Shown in pieces: positions 8,530 through 17,313 of a stretch of 64,000 nt of DNA. Each line of letters starts with the position of its first letter. Position 1 is the stretch's first letter. The notes beneath the pieces were generated by a model. That model saw nothing but the letters and a program-made list of their open reading frames with translations, did not search any database and was not told where the DNA came from. The position numbers and the translations under genes are program-made. This DNA comes from Falsochrobactrum tianjinense (lineage in GTDB: Bacteria; Pseudomonadota; Alphaproteobacteria; Rhizobiales; Rhizobiaceae), in NCBI RefSeq assembly GCF_019100495.1, contig NZ_JAHRVA010000002.1, positions 62,001 to 126,000 of the forward strand. The letters run 5' to 3'.

Positions 8530-9474
8530 ATGACAATGACAAGCCCTACCGATCCCGGTGTGCCGCAGCGTCCTTTTCTCGCCCGGCTGGGAAACAACCG
8601 CGACATGCTCGGCTTTCTATTCATGCTGCCAGCGGCGGTATTTCTGCTCTGCTTTCTGACCTACCCGCTGGGTCTCGGCGTCTGGCTCGGTTTCACCGAT
8701 ACGAAAATCGGCCGAGACGGCATTTTCATAGGTCTGGAAAATTACGAATTTCTCTGGGATGACAGTGTGTTCTGGCTGTCTGTTTTCAATACGCTTTTAT
8801 ATACGTCCGTAGCTTCGGTGCTCAAATTCGTGCTTGGCCTGTGGCTTGCCTTGCTACTCAATGAAAACCTGCCGGTTAAATCCTTCTTCCGCGCAATCGT
8901 ACTTCTGCCATGGGTGGTGCCCACGGTGCTTTCGGCGTTGGCGTTCTGGTGGATTTACGATTCGCAGTTCTCGATTATCTCTTGGTCTCTGATCGAAATG
9001 GGACTGATCGACCAGCCGATCAATTTCCTCGGCGACCCCACCAATGCCCGTGCGTCTGTCATCGCAGCCAATGTGTGGCGCGGCATCCCCTTCGTGGCGA
9101 TTTCGCTGCTTGCGGGCCTGCAAACGATCCCCGTTTCGCTACAGGAAGCAGCTTCACTGGACGGCGCATCAAGCTGGCAACGGTTCCGCTATGTAACATT
9201 GCCGATGCTGACCCCGATCATCGCCGTGGTCATGACCTTCTCGGTGCTGTTCACCTTCACCGATTTTCAGCTCATCTATGTGCTGACCAGAGGTGGGCCG
9301 GTCAATGCGACGCACCTCATGGCGACGCTGTCCTTCCAGCGCGCTATTCCCGGCGGCCAATTGGGCGAGGGCGCGGCTATCGCTGTTGCGATGATCCCGT
9401 TCCTGCTTGCCGCCATCATGTTCTCCTTCTTCGGCTTGCAGCGCCGCAAATGGCAGCAGGGCGGGGGCGACTAA
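8530..9474 (+). CDS. Sugar ABC transporter permease 1
   Basis: A 314-residue inner-membrane permease of the MalF type. Hydrophobic helices start near residue 25 (GFLFMLPAAVFLLCFLTYPL), and the cytoplasmic EAA loop reads EAASLDGASSWQRFRYV, which contacts the ATPase. The ATG at 8530 has TTGGAG 9 bases upstream; the frame stays open further upstream, but that would run through the binding-protein gene and the hairpin. It pairs with the MalG-type permease that starts 14 bases after its stop. Confidence 0.9.
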   Translation: MTMTSPTDPGVPQRPFLARLGNNRDMLGFLFMLPAAVFLLCFLTYPLGLGVWLGFTDTKIGRDGIFIGLENYEFLWDDSVFWLSVFNTLLYTSVASVLKFVLGLWLALLLNENLPVKSFFRAIVLLPWVVPTVLSALAFWWIYDSQFSIISWSLIEMGLIDQPINFLGDPTNARASVIAANVWRGIPFVAISLLAGLQTIPVSLQEAASLDGASSWQRFRYVTLPMLTPIIAVVMTFSVLFTFTDFQLIYVLTRGGPVNATHLMATLSFQRAIPGGQLGEGAAIAVAMIPFLLAAIMFSFFGLQRRKWQQGGGD

Positions 9475-9488
9475 TCACGGAGACCGGC

Positions 9489-10400
9489 ATGAATACCAAG
9501 ATACAATCTCAGCCTGCCGCCCATGATGCGGCTTTCAACGATGATACGCAGGGTATGTCCTATCTCAACCGCCTGCCGCGCCGGGTGGTGACGCTCTATC
9601 TGCCCATGGCGCTGTTCGTCTTCGTGTTGCTGTTTCCATTCTACTGGATGACGATAACCTCTATTAAACCGAATTCGCAGCTTACCGATTACGATAATTA
9701 CAGCCCGTTCTGGGTGGTCGGCCCGACGCTCGATCATATCAAATATCTATTGTTCGAGACCTCCTACCCGGGCTGGCTATGGAACACGATGCTGGTGGCG
9801 ACGGCCTCCACAATCCTGTCTCTGGTTGCTTCCGTGGCGGGGGCCTATGCCATCGAGCGCATTCGTTTTACCGGCTCGCGCTCGGTGGGCCTGCTGATCT
9901 TTCTGGCCTATCTGGTGCCGCCGTCCATCCTGTTCATTCCGCTTGCCTTCATCGTCTTCAAAATCGGCATTTACGATTCACGCCTTGCACTGATCTTCAC
10001 CTATCCGACCTTCCTCATTCCCTTCTGTACATGGCTGCTGATGGGCTATTTCCGTTCAATCCCCTTCGAGCTGGAGGAAAGCGCGCTGGTGGATGGCGCG
10101 AGCCGCTGGCAGATTCTGGTCAAGATCATCCTGCCGCTTGCTGTTCCGGGACTAATTTCGGCAGGTATCTTCGCCTTCACCCTTTCATGGAACGAATTCA
10201 TTTATGCGCTTACATTCATTCAGTCTTCAGAGAATAAAACTGTACCGGTAGGAGTGCTGACCGAACTGGTGCGCGGCGATATTTTTGAATGGGGTGCGCT
10301 GATGGCGGGCGCGCTGTTCGGCTCGTTGCCAGTCGTCATCCTCTATTCCTTCTTTGTCGATTATTATGTCTCGTCCATGACCGGCGCGGTGAAGGAATGA
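9489..10400 (+). CDS. Sugar ABC transporter permease 2
   Basis: A 303-residue MalG-type permease. A short cytoplasmic N-terminus is followed by a first transmembrane helix (VVTLYLPMALFVFVLLFPFY), further helices, and the EAA-type loop ESALVDGASRWQILVKIILP. The ATG at 9489 is preceded by GGAG. It is the last gene of the four-gene transporter operon, and a strong inverted repeat follows its stop. Substrate and regulation are as for the rest of the operon and are not known from sequence. Confidence 0.9.
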   Translation: MNTKIQSQPAAHDAAFNDDTQGMSYLNRLPRRVVTLYLPMALFVFVLLFPFYWMTITSIKPNSQLTDYDNYSPFWVVGPTLDHIKYLLFETSYPGWLWNTMLVATASTILSLVASVAGAYAIERIRFTGSRSVGLLIFLAYLVPPSILFIPLAFIVFKIGIYDSRLALIFTYPTFLIPFCTWLLMGYFRSIPFELEESALVDGASRWQILVKIILPLAVPGLISAGIFAFTLSWNEFIYALTFIQSSENKTVPVGVLTELVRGDIFEWGALMAGALFGSLPVVILYSFFVDYYVSSMTGAVKE

Positions 10401-10406
10401 GTGTGG

Positions 10407-10440
10407 AACCAACCGGCCCTCGTGTGAGGGCCAGTTGGTT
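10407..10440 (+). terminator. Terminator of sugar ABC operon
   Basis: AACCAACCGGCCCTC (10407-10421) pairs with GAGGGCCAGTTGGTT (10426-10440) in 14 of 15 positions across the loop GTGT. A short T-run follows. It lies 7 bases after the last permease stop. Confidence 0.75.
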
Positions 10441-10587
10441 TGCGGAGCAGGCCAGCGATTTTGTGAAAAGATGAAACTCTCTAAAACATATTGTGTTTAA
10501 ACATATGAAGGCATTCTGCTTTATTCCTTTGTTGAGATGCATTGCCCCAACCGAGTCGCACTTTAAGTGGCAGGTTGAACGAAGCGG

Positions 10588-12237
10588 ATGAAAAGAGAGG
10601 CCGTCCGGATGTCGCAAAGAGTTTCCGCTCTTGCACCGTTTCAGAACAGAATTTTTCGCGGGCTATGGTCAGCGACGCTCTTTTCCAATCTGGGTGGCTT
10701 GGTGCAGACAGTCGGCGCGGGCTGGATGATGGCCACCATCGCGCATTCCGACGATATGGTTGCGCTGGTTCAGGCATCGACTACATTACCGGTAATGATT
10801 TTTTCGGTTGCGGCAGGTGCGCTAGCGGATAATTTTGACCGTCGCCGCATCATGCTGACCGCGCAGATACTGCTTTTGTTTATCTCTTTCGCATTGGCCG
10901 CTTTCGCCTATCTTGGCATGCTGACGCCATGGATGCTGCTAAGCTTCACCTTTCTGATCGGTTGTGGCGGCGCGCTGCATAATCCCTCCTGGCAGGCATC
11001 GATGGGCGACATTGTTCCCAGAGCCGACCTGCCTGCGGCTGTTGCCCTCAACAGCATGAGCTTCAATCTCATGCGCAGTATTGGGCCGGCGATCGGAGGC
11101 TTGATCGTTGCGGTTGCAGGTGCGGCGTTCGCTTTTCTTTTCAATGCCTTCAGCTATTGCGCGCTCATTATCGCACTGTGGCGCTGGAAACCGCAAACCG
11201 TCAAGTCCGATCTGCCCCGTGAAACCTTCGGCTCCGCAATGGTGGCAGGGTTGCGCTATGCGTCCATGTCGCCAAACCTGCTCAAGGTCATGTTCCGTAG
11301 CTTTCTGTTCGGCCTGTCGGCGGTCGTCATATTGGCGCTGCTGCCATTAGTGGCGCGCGATCTGGTTGAGGGAACTGCGCTCACTTACGGCATCATGCTG
11401 GGTTTTTTCGGGCTGGGCGCTATTGGCGGCGCGCTTTCAAGTGCGCATCTGCGGGAGCTTCTGGGCAATGAATGGCTGGTCCGCGGTGCTTTCGTGGCCT
11501 TCGCCATAAGCTGCGCGCTGCTTGCGGTCAGCAGAAGCATATGGCTTGGCTGCCTGTTCCTGCTTCCGGCCGGGCTGTCATGGGTGCTGGCGCTTTCGCT
11601 CTTCAATGTCACTGTGCAGCTTTCGACGCCACGCTGGGTCGTGGGCAGGGCGCTGGCGCTCTATCAGACCGCCACTTTCGGCGGTATGGCGGCGGGTAGC
11701 TGGCTGTGGGGCTCGATAGCTGAAGATTTCGGCGTTCCCATTGCGTTGATGGCCGCTGCTGCGGTGCTTCTGTTCGGAGCGCTGATCGGGATTTTATTGC
11801 CGCAGCCGGAATTCGAATCGCTCAATCTCGACCCGCTCAACCATTTCAGTGAGCCGAAGCTCCGCCTTGATCTTCGTTCACGCAGTGGCCCGATCATGAT
11901 TATGGTCGATTATAAAATTGCTCAGGAAGACGTTCCGGCTTTTCTCGCTGCCATGGCGGCGCGGCGGCGTATCCGCATTCGCGACGGCGCGCGGCAATGG
12001 GCGCTGCTGCGCGATCTGGAAAATCCAGAGACATGGACTGAAAGTTACCACGTTCCCACATGGGTGGAATATGTGCGCCATAACCAGCGCCGGACCCAAT
12101 CGGACGCTGAAGTTTCACAACGACTGTTCGCGCTTCATCAGGGTGAAAAACCGCCTCTGGTCCATCGCATGATTGAGCGGCAGACGGTGCCCATCCGGGA
12201 TGATATGCCGCTCAAGCCCCATCTGGACATGCCGTGA
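10588..12237 (+). CDS. MFS transporter (MFS_3 type) with C-terminal soluble domain
   Basis: A 549-residue major-facilitator protein. About eleven to twelve hydrophobic segments span residues ~30-415, including NLGGLVQTVGAGWMMATI and the family loop DNFDRRRIML. The last ~125 residues are soluble; a stretch reading MIMVDYKIAQEDVPAFLAAM then RRRIRIRDGARQWALLRD resembles a ferredoxin-like antibiotic-monooxygenase fold. This layout fits the EntS-like transmembrane secretion effector family, mostly exporters of siderophores or small toxic molecules. The start may be ATG 10588 or 10609. It stands alone between the ABC operon terminator and a pseudogene, so the substrate is open. Confidence 0.85.
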   Translation: MKREAVRMSQRVSALAPFQNRIFRGLWSATLFSNLGGLVQTVGAGWMMATIAHSDDMVALVQASTTLPVMIFSVAAGALADNFDRRRIMLTAQILLLFISFALAAFAYLGMLTPWMLLSFTFLIGCGGALHNPSWQASMGDIVPRADLPAAVALNSMSFNLMRSIGPAIGGLIVAVAGAAFAFLFNAFSYCALIIALWRWKPQTVKSDLPRETFGSAMVAGLRYASMSPNLLKVMFRSFLFGLSAVVILALLPLVARDLVEGTALTYGIMLGFFGLGAIGGALSSAHLRELLGNEWLVRGAFVAFAISCALLAVSRSIWLGCLFLLPAGLSWVLALSLFNVTVQLSTPRWVVGRALALYQTATFGGMAAGSWLWGSIAEDFGVPIALMAAAAVLLFGALIGILLPQPEFESLNLDPLNHFSEPKLRLDLRSRSGPIMIMVDYKIAQEDVPAFLAAMAARRRIRIRDGARQWALLRDLENPETWTESYHVPTWVEYVRHNQRRTQSDAEVSQRLFALHQGEKPPLVHRMIERQTVPIRDDMPLKPHLDMP

Positions 12238-12250
12238 AGTAAGTAACCGT

Positions 12251-12284
12251 TAGAGCCTTTCCAGCAAAAGTGGGAATGGTTTGT
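12251..12284 (+). repeat. Half copy of palindromic repeat
   Basis: TAGAGCCTTTCCAGCAAAAG and the following GTGGGAATGGTTT resemble, on the opposite strand, one arm of the 106-bp element at 52118-52223 (shared TAGAG, TTTCCAGCAAAAGTG and GGTTT). Only one arm is recognisable here. It directly precedes the quinone-oxidoreductase remnant. Confidence 0.55.
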
Positions 12285-12391
12285 ATTGAAAAAGCTTGAC
12301 TGGGTCGAACCGAAAATCCGGCGCGGCTTTTTGGATGTAGGGCTTGATTAACTACGTGGCAGCAGATGCTTGACTTCCTTGGCCGCATCTT

Positions 12392-12745
12392 TTGGTGTTG
12401 CTGATTGCTCTACGATACGCGAGAGATCGCGCGGCGGTGTATGAGGGCACGCACTGGCGCGGACGGCTCGCCTTCGACGGCCTTCTGAGCACAGGCAATA
12501 CGGAGATCGACGTCCCTGCCGTATTGACCAAGATGCTGCAACTGCGCGGCTTCACCTTGCGCCCGCATTCACGCGAGGAGAAGGCGGAAGTGCTCGAACG
12601 CTTCCATCAGCGCTGGATGCCGCTGCTGGTAAACGGAGAGATCGAGCCGGCCATTCATGCGGTGCTGCCGTTCGAATCCGCCATGAAAGCTCATTGCATG
12701 TTGGAGGGCGGCGACAATTTCGGCAAGATTGTGCTCAAATTCTAG
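12392..12745 (+). pseudogene. 3' remnant of quinone oxidoreductase (zinc-type alcohol dehydrogenase family)
   Basis: About 117 codons remain of a gene whose relatives have ~325. The remaining protein matches the C-terminus of NAD(P)H:quinone oxidoreductases: GRLAFDGLLSTGN, LRGFTLRPHSREEKAEVLE, a WMPLLVNGEIEP segment and the end GGDNFGKIVLKF. The catalytic and cofactor-binding N-terminal two thirds are missing, and the sequence upstream (12238-12391) is not a continuation in any frame I can follow. The first ~20 residues look out of family. A half repeat at 12251 suggests loss by rearrangement. It could still be transcribed, but no functional enzyme is expected. Confidence 0.75.
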
Positions 12746-12822
12746 AGAACAATTTCCAGTGCAGCCTTCATGAATCCACAGCCATAGATGTGCAAATGAC
12801 CTTTGCGGCCATTGTTTTTGAA

Positions 12823-12840
12823 CATAATATAACAGTTAAA
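12823..12840. promoter_or_regulatory. Candidate operator upstream of fbp
   Basis: Read on the minus strand this is TTTAACTGTTATATTATG. It matches 14 of 18 positions of a site at 17264-17281 before the ery DeoR gene and shares the core ACTGTTAT with the eryA/transporter intergenic region. A common regulator such as EryD or the DeoR protein is inferred. Confidence 0.35.
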
Positions 12841-12950
12841 TCGTTATAATTTTCTAGCCACATTGTTATGTTTTCAAAATGATGTTAGGCACCCGCTTGC
12901 CCCGTCATATGGGGGAATGCCTTGGAAATACCGGCAAAGGATTGCTGTCT

Positions 12951-14024
12951 ATGAGTTCCGCTTCATCTGCGCCAATTGCATCGCAGGGCGCCGATTGCCA
13001 CATTATCGCACATCATTATCCGCCTCTTGTCCTCGCTGGCGACTGCGATCGTATCGAGGCTGATAATGTCGAGGATTATCTCGACTTATGGACCGGTCAG
13101 GACGTGGCGCGTCTGGCAACCGCCAATGCAATCAGGGCCATTCTGGCGGGTGCAGTCAGGCTTGCAGGCCGTATCGCGCTTGGGTCGCTTCCGGGCGATC
13201 CGGGCAAGCTTGTCGGGATCAACAGTGATCAGGACCAGCAAAAGAGCATCGATGTCGGTTCGCATGATCTCTTTGTCGAACTATTGATTGCGGCAGGTGC
13301 TGCTTCCATACTTTCCGAAGAGGCGGACAAGCCGGTTTCTGGCCGCAAGGACGGCATTGTGGCCGTCGCCATCGACCCGCTTGACGGCTCCGGAAATGTG
13401 GGCCTTGGAGCGCCGCTCGGCACCATTTTTTCCATTGTGCCTGCTGATACGGACGAGCCGTTCCTGCAACCGGGCAGCCGCCAGATTGCCGCTGGATACG
13501 TTTCTTATGGCAATTCGGTCGATCTTGGATTTTCGGTGGGCGAGGGTGTTGTACTTGCAACGCTTGATCCCGTCAGTGGGACTTTCCTGATTACGCGCCG
13601 CAATCTGACATTGCCTGAACGTGCTTCCGAGTTGGCGTTCAACGCTTCCGTTTACCGCTATTTGCCTGACGGCATGAAAGCCTATGTCGATGATGCCTTT
13701 AATGGCAAGGACGGACCGCGCGGACGCAATTTCAACATGCGCTGGCTGGGCGCGGCAGTGGGCGACCTGCATCGCATCCTGCAACGCGGCGGGCTGTTTT
13801 TCTATGTAAACGATAGCCGGCCCGGCTATGAAAATGGCCGTCTGCGGCTCGTTTACGAAGCAAACCCGATTGCCTTTCTCTGTCAGCAGGCAGGTGGCAA
13901 GGCAACCGACGGACGCATGCCTGTCCTCGACATTGTTCCGCAATCCTATCATGAGCGTAGCGGACTGGTGTTTGGCGTGGCTGAAGAAGTAGACGTGCTT
14001 GGCAAATATTTCACCCGTAACTGA
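12951..14024 (+). CDS. fbp: Fructose-1,6-bisphosphatase, class I
   Basis: A 357-residue class I FBPase that hydrolyses fructose 1,6-bisphosphate to fructose 6-phosphate in gluconeogenesis. The metal site DPLDGSGN is at about residues 142-149, and the C-terminal signature YEANPIAFLCQQAGGKATDG at about 301-320. The second serine of the usual DPLDGSSN is glycine here. The start at 12951 has AAAGGA upstream; an in-frame ATG at 12879 lacks a good site. It is followed 12 bases later by fba. Being next to the ery genes, it can turn triose phosphate and erythrose 4-phosphate products into hexose phosphate. Confidence 0.92.
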   Translation: MSSASSAPIASQGADCHIIAHHYPPLVLAGDCDRIEADNVEDYLDLWTGQDVARLATANAIRAILAGAVRLAGRIALGSLPGDPGKLVGINSDQDQQKSIDVGSHDLFVELLIAAGAASILSEEADKPVSGRKDGIVAVAIDPLDGSGNVGLGAPLGTIFSIVPADTDEPFLQPGSRQIAAGYVSYGNSVDLGFSVGEGVVLATLDPVSGTFLITRRNLTLPERASELAFNASVYRYLPDGMKAYVDDAFNGKDGPRGRNFNMRWLGAAVGDLHRILQRGGLFFYVNDSRPGYENGRLRLVYEANPIAFLCQQAGGKATDGRMPVLDIVPQSYHERSGLVFGVAEEVDVLGKYFTRN

Positions 14025-14036
14025 CAGGAGTTAAGA

Positions 14037-15101
14037 ATGGCGCGCATCACGCTGCGGCAGTTACTCGATCACGCCGCTGAAAAAGGTTATGGCGTTCCCG
14101 CCTTCAATATCAACAATATGGAGCAGGCGCTGGCCATCATGGAAGCGGCAGATGCCGCCGATGCGCCGGTCATCCTGCAAGCATCGCGCGGCGCGCGTGC
14201 CTATGCCAATGACATCATGCTCAAGCATATGATGGATGCAGTCACGGAAATCTATCCGCATATTCCGGTTTGTGTGCATCTTGACCACGGCAATGAAGCC
14301 GGAACCTGCATGACCGCCATCCAGTCGGGCTTTACGTCCGTCATGATGGACGGCTCGCTCAAAGCCGATGGCAAGACGCCTGCGGATTGGGATTATAACG
14401 TTTCTGTCACACGGCAGGTCAGTGAAATGGCGCATCTGGGCGGTATTTCGGTGGAAGGCGAACTCGGCGTTCTGGGGTCGCTCGAAACCGGTATGGGCGA
14501 TGCGGAAGACGGCCACGGCGCGGAAGGCAAGCTTTCGCAGGAACAGCTTCTGACCGATCCGGATGAAGCGGTGAAATTCGTGCGCGAAACCAAGGTCGAT
14601 GCGCTGGCCATCGCCATGGGCACATCGCATGGCGCTTATAAGTTCAGCCGCAAGCCCGATGGTTCGGTGCTGGCTATGCATGTGATCGAAGAAATCCATC
14701 GCAAGCTGCCCAATACGCATCTGGTCATGCATGGTTCGTCTTCAGTGCCGGAAGAGCTGCAGGACATCATCAATAAATATGGCGGCAAGATGAAGCCGAC
14801 CTGGGGTGTGCCGGTCGAGGAGATCCAGCGCGGCATCAAGAATGGCGTGCGCAAGATCAATATCGATACAGACAACCGTATGGCATTGACTGGGCAAATT
14901 CGCCGCGTTCTTCAGGAAGATCCGAGCGAGTTCGATCCACGCAAATATCTCAAGCCGGCTATGGCGGCGATGACGAAGCTCTGCAAGGAACGTTTTGAGC
15001 AGTTCGGCACGGCAGGCCACGCAGGCTCGATCCGTCCACTGCCGGTTTCGGAAATGGCCAAGCGCTATCGCGATGGCTTGCTCGACCCGAAATTCAGCTA
15101 A
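14037..15101 (+). CDS. fba: Fructose-bisphosphate aldolase, class II
   Basis: A 354-residue zinc-dependent aldolase interconverting fructose 1,6-bisphosphate with dihydroxyacetone phosphate and glyceraldehyde 3-phosphate. The zinc-ligand region [12 protein letters not shown] is at about residues 79-90, with [16 protein letters not shown] (about 197-205) and VMHGSSSVP following. Its length and the FNINNMEQ start fit the longer Calvin-cycle-type subgroup. A GGAG site precedes the ATG. It forms an operon with fbp and ends at a strong terminator shared with the convergent ery genes. Confidence 0.95.
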   Translation: MARITLRQLLDHAAEKGYGVPAFNINNMEQALAIMEAADAADAPVILQASRGARAYANDIMLKHMMDAVTEIYPHIPVCVHLDHGNEAGTCMTAIQSGFTSVMMDGSLKADGKTPADWDYNVSVTRQVSEMAHLGGISVEGELGVLGSLETGMGDAEDGHGAEGKLSQEQLLTDPDEAVKFVRETKVDALAIAMGTSHGAYKFSRKPDGSVLAMHVIEEIHRKLPNTHLVMHGSSSVPEELQDIINKYGGKMKPTWGVPVEEIQRGIKNGVRKINIDTDNRMALTGQIRRVLQEDPSEFDPRKYLKPAMAAMTKLCKERFEQFGTAGHAGSIRPLPVSEMAKRYRDGLLDPKFS

Positions 15102-15121
15102 TTTTGCGGATATAGCAAAAG

Positions 15122-15147
15122 AAAAGCGGCCAGATGGCCGCTTTTTT
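15122..15147. terminator. Bidirectional terminator between fba and rpiB
   Basis: AAAAGCGGCC (15122-15131), loop AGAT, GGCCGCTTTT (15136-15145), then more T. The stem has A-runs and T-runs on both sides, so it can end both the plus-strand fbp-fba transcript and the minus-strand ery transcript. Confidence 0.9.
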
Positions 15148-15167
15148 GCATTTAAGAGGCTGAGAAA

Positions 15168-15623
15168 TCAGCTCTTGTTGTACTTGGCGTCAACTTCGTT
15201 GATTGCCTTGACGTTGCCAGCCGAACGTCCGTTTTCATCGAAGGTCTGGGCAAGAAAGGCATCGGCAATGGTCTTCGCCACTTCCGAACCGATCACGCGT
15301 GCGCCCATGGTGATGATCTGCGCATTATTGGAGAGCGCCGCACGTTCTGCCGAATAGGTGTCGTGCGCTAGCGCCGCGCGGATACCGGGCACCTTGTTGG
15401 CCGAGATGCATACACCGATTCCGGTGCCGCAGACCAGAATGGCGCGATCATAAGTACCGTCAAGAACGCCTGAGGCCACACGGTCCGACAGATTGGCGTA
15501 GAATGCATCGGGGCCTGCATCCGTATGTGAGACTTCCGAGACTTCAAAACGGTCTTTCAGGTAGTCTGCGAGAACCTTGGCCAGGCCTTCGCCCGCACTA
15601 TCGCCTGCTACTGCGATTTTCAT
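15168..15623 (-). CDS. rpiB: RpiB-family isomerase, D-erythrulose-4-phosphate isomerase (EryI)
   Basis: A 151-residue RpiB/LacA-LacB family sugar-phosphate isomerase, with the signature [14 protein letters not shown] at about residues 64-77 and an N-terminal AVAGDSAG motif. In Brucella the homologue in this position performs the last erythritol step, D-erythrulose 4-phosphate to D-erythrose 4-phosphate (established work on the ery locus). The order DeoR-tpiA2-rpiB is kept here with 27 bases between tpiA2 and rpiB. It may also act as a ribose-5-phosphate isomerase; motifs alone do not separate these. Confidence 0.93.
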   Translation of the reverse strand: MKIAVAGDSAGEGLAKVLADYLKDRFEVSEVSHTDAGPDAFYANLSDRVASGVLDGTYDRAILVCGTGIGVCISANKVPGIRAALAHDTYSAERAALSNNAQIITMGARVIGSEVAKTIADAFLAQTFDENGRSAGNVKAINEVDAKYNKS

Positions 15624-15650
15624 GATTTTACTCCTTGGTTTTCTGAGTTT

Positions 15651-16421
15651 TCAACCCGCCTGAACTTTTCGGGCGCATTTATCCAGAATGTCGAGATAGC
15701 CTTCCACGTTCCACGCCGAACGGCCGATGAACAATCCATCAATATGTGGGCATGCGATCAGTTCTTCGCAATTGCCCGGATTGACCGAGCCGCCGTAAAG
15801 GCAGAGCACGCGGCGACCAAGAATATCTTCCGCGACCGCGATGATTTCCGCCTGACGGGCATCCGCATAATCTGCGGAAGCTGGAATACCGTTCTCGCCG
15901 ATCGCCCAGACTGGCTCATAGGCCAGCAGGATTTCGGCCTTTTTCTGCTCGTCGGAAAGCTTTGCAAGCGCGCCGCGTACTTCATCCGCCAGAACTTCGG
16001 CAGCACGGCCGCTTTCGCGGTCTTCGAGTGTTTCGCCAATGCAGATAAGCGGAATCAGCCCATGGCGCACCGCAGCTTCGACTTTGAGGCCGACCGTTTC
16101 ATTGGTTTCGCCGAAGTGCTCGCGGCGTTCTGAATGGCCCAGTTCCACCATGTCGAGATTGCAGTCCTTGAGCATCAGCGGTGAGATTTCGCCAGTCCAT
16201 GCGCCCTGATCGGCCCAATGCATGTTCTGCGCGCCAACCTTGACAGATGTATCGGAGAGGATTTCCTTGGCTTCGCGCACGGCGGTAAAGGGCGGAATGA
16301 CAAAACGCTGAATGTCTGGTGAGCGACTGCCATCGGCAGCTTTGAGTGCCTGAGCAAAAAGACGCGCTTCTGCAAGCGTCTTGTTCATTTTCCAACTCGT
16401 TCCAACCCAGAATTTCGCCAT
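15651..16421 (-). CDS. tpiA2: TpiA2, L-erythrulose-1-phosphate isomerase (EryH)
   Basis: A 256-residue triose-phosphate-isomerase fold protein. It keeps the TIM residues: lysine in SWKMNKT (about 10-16), the catalytic histidine in ELGHSERR (about 95-102), the glutamate in LAYEPVWAIG (about 165-174) and the phosphate loop YGGSVNPGN. In Brucella this second TPI converts L-erythrulose 1-phosphate to D-erythrulose 4-phosphate rather than serving glycolysis (established knowledge for the locus). It lies 14 bases after the DeoR regulator and ahead of rpiB. Sequence alone would also allow a plain TPI. Confidence 0.92.
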   Translation of the reverse strand: MAKFWVGTSWKMNKTLAEARLFAQALKAADGSRSPDIQRFVIPPFTAVREAKEILSDTSVKVGAQNMHWADQGAWTGEISPLMLKDCNLDMVELGHSERREHFGETNETVGLKVEAAVRHGLIPLICIGETLEDRESGRAAEVLADEVRGALAKLSDEQKKAEILLAYEPVWAIGENGIPASADYADARQAEIIAVAEDILGRRVLCLYGGSVNPGNCEELIACPHIDGLFIGRSAWNVEGYLDILDKCARKVQAG

Positions 16422-16435
16422 GGGATAACTCTTTC

Positions 16436-17200
16436 CTAGTCTGCTATCGTCAATTTGATCCCGGCCTGTTCCAGCGGCGCCAGAACATCGCTTCCGGGCG
16501 ATAAATCGGTGGTGATTGCGTCAAAATCGGCAAGATCGGCCATGACATGCAAAGCCGAGCGCCCAAAGCGCTGATGATTGACCAGCAGGCATGAGCGGAC
16601 GGAAGAAGCAGTCATGGCGCGCTTGGTGCGCACGACGCTTTCATCCATATGATAGACCAATCTGCCGTTGACTGCGGGGGTCGAAATGAAGGCGATATCG
16701 GCGCTCAACCGCGATAGCGCCTCTTCCGTCAGCAAGCCAAAGAACGCATTGAATTTGGATGAATAGACCCCGCCCAGCGCAATGAGATTGATGCCGCTCT
16801 CGCCTTTGAGGTTGTCAATAATGACGGCATTGTTGGTGATGACGGTCAATGGACACTTTTCGCGCAGCATCGTGCCAAGAACCGCCGCCGTCGAGCCGTC
16901 GTTGATCATGACGGTCATGCCCGGTTCGACTAGTTCAAGGGCCGCGCGCGCCATCCGAAGTTTTGCTTCGCCATCCTGTTTTTCGCGAAAGCGGAAATCG
17001 CTTTCAAACTGTGTGCCGGTATCGATGGTCGCGCCGCCTCGCATCTTGCGCAAGACCCCCGCTTGTTCCAGCGCGTCGAGATCGCGGTGAATGGTCATTT
17101 TGGAAACCGCAAAGCGCTCGGCCAGATGATCAAGGTCGACAGCATGATTTTCGATCAGCAGATTTATAATCGCTTGTCTTCTGTCTTCGCGTTTCACCAT
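16436..17200 (-). CDS. eryR: DeoR-family regulator of the erythritol locus (EryR)
   Basis: A 254-residue DeoR-type repressor. The N-terminal helix-turn-helix is about residues 21-55 (LDHLAERFAVSKMTIHRDLD), followed by a sugar-phosphate-sensing domain with the VITNNAVIIDNL and GGVYSSKFNAFFG segments. It lies in the eryA-rpiB block, between eryD and tpiA2, with its own 113-base upstream gap holding a palindrome. That suggests a separate promoter and autoregulation, probably responding to a phosphorylated erythritol intermediate; the effector is inferred. Confidence 0.88.
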   Translation of the reverse strand: MVKREDRRQAIINLLIENHAVDLDHLAERFAVSKMTIHRDLDALEQAGVLRKMRGGATIDTGTQFESDFRFREKQDGEAKLRMARAALELVEPGMTVMINDGSTAAVLGTMLREKCPLTVITNNAVIIDNLKGESGINLIALGGVYSSKFNAFFGLLTEEALSRLSADIAFISTPAVNGRLVYHMDESVVRTKRAMTASSVRSCLLVNHQRFGRSALHVMADLADFDAITTDLSPGSDVLAPLEQAGIKLTIAD

Positions 17201-17240
17201 ATTTCCGATCCGCGTTATGAATTTCAGTTAAAAAGATAAA

Positions 17241-17282
17241 TCACAAAATCACAAAAAAATCTAATTAAATGTTATTTTGTGA
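17241..17282. promoter_or_regulatory. Candidate DeoR-type operator upstream of eryR
   Basis: TCACAAAAT (17241-17249) is repeated as TCACAAAAA from 17249 and inverted exactly as ATTTTGTGA (17274-17282). This direct-plus-inverted array in an AT-rich gap 41 bases before the eryR start is a typical repressor site. Confidence 0.6.
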
Positions 17283-17313
17283 TCTTCCTGTAGAAATGTT
17301 CACATGAATCAGT

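Noticed and set aside
12951-14024. fbp as a GlpX-type (class II) bisphosphatase
   Set aside because: The DPLDGSGN and YEANPIAFLCQQAGGKATDG motifs are class I.
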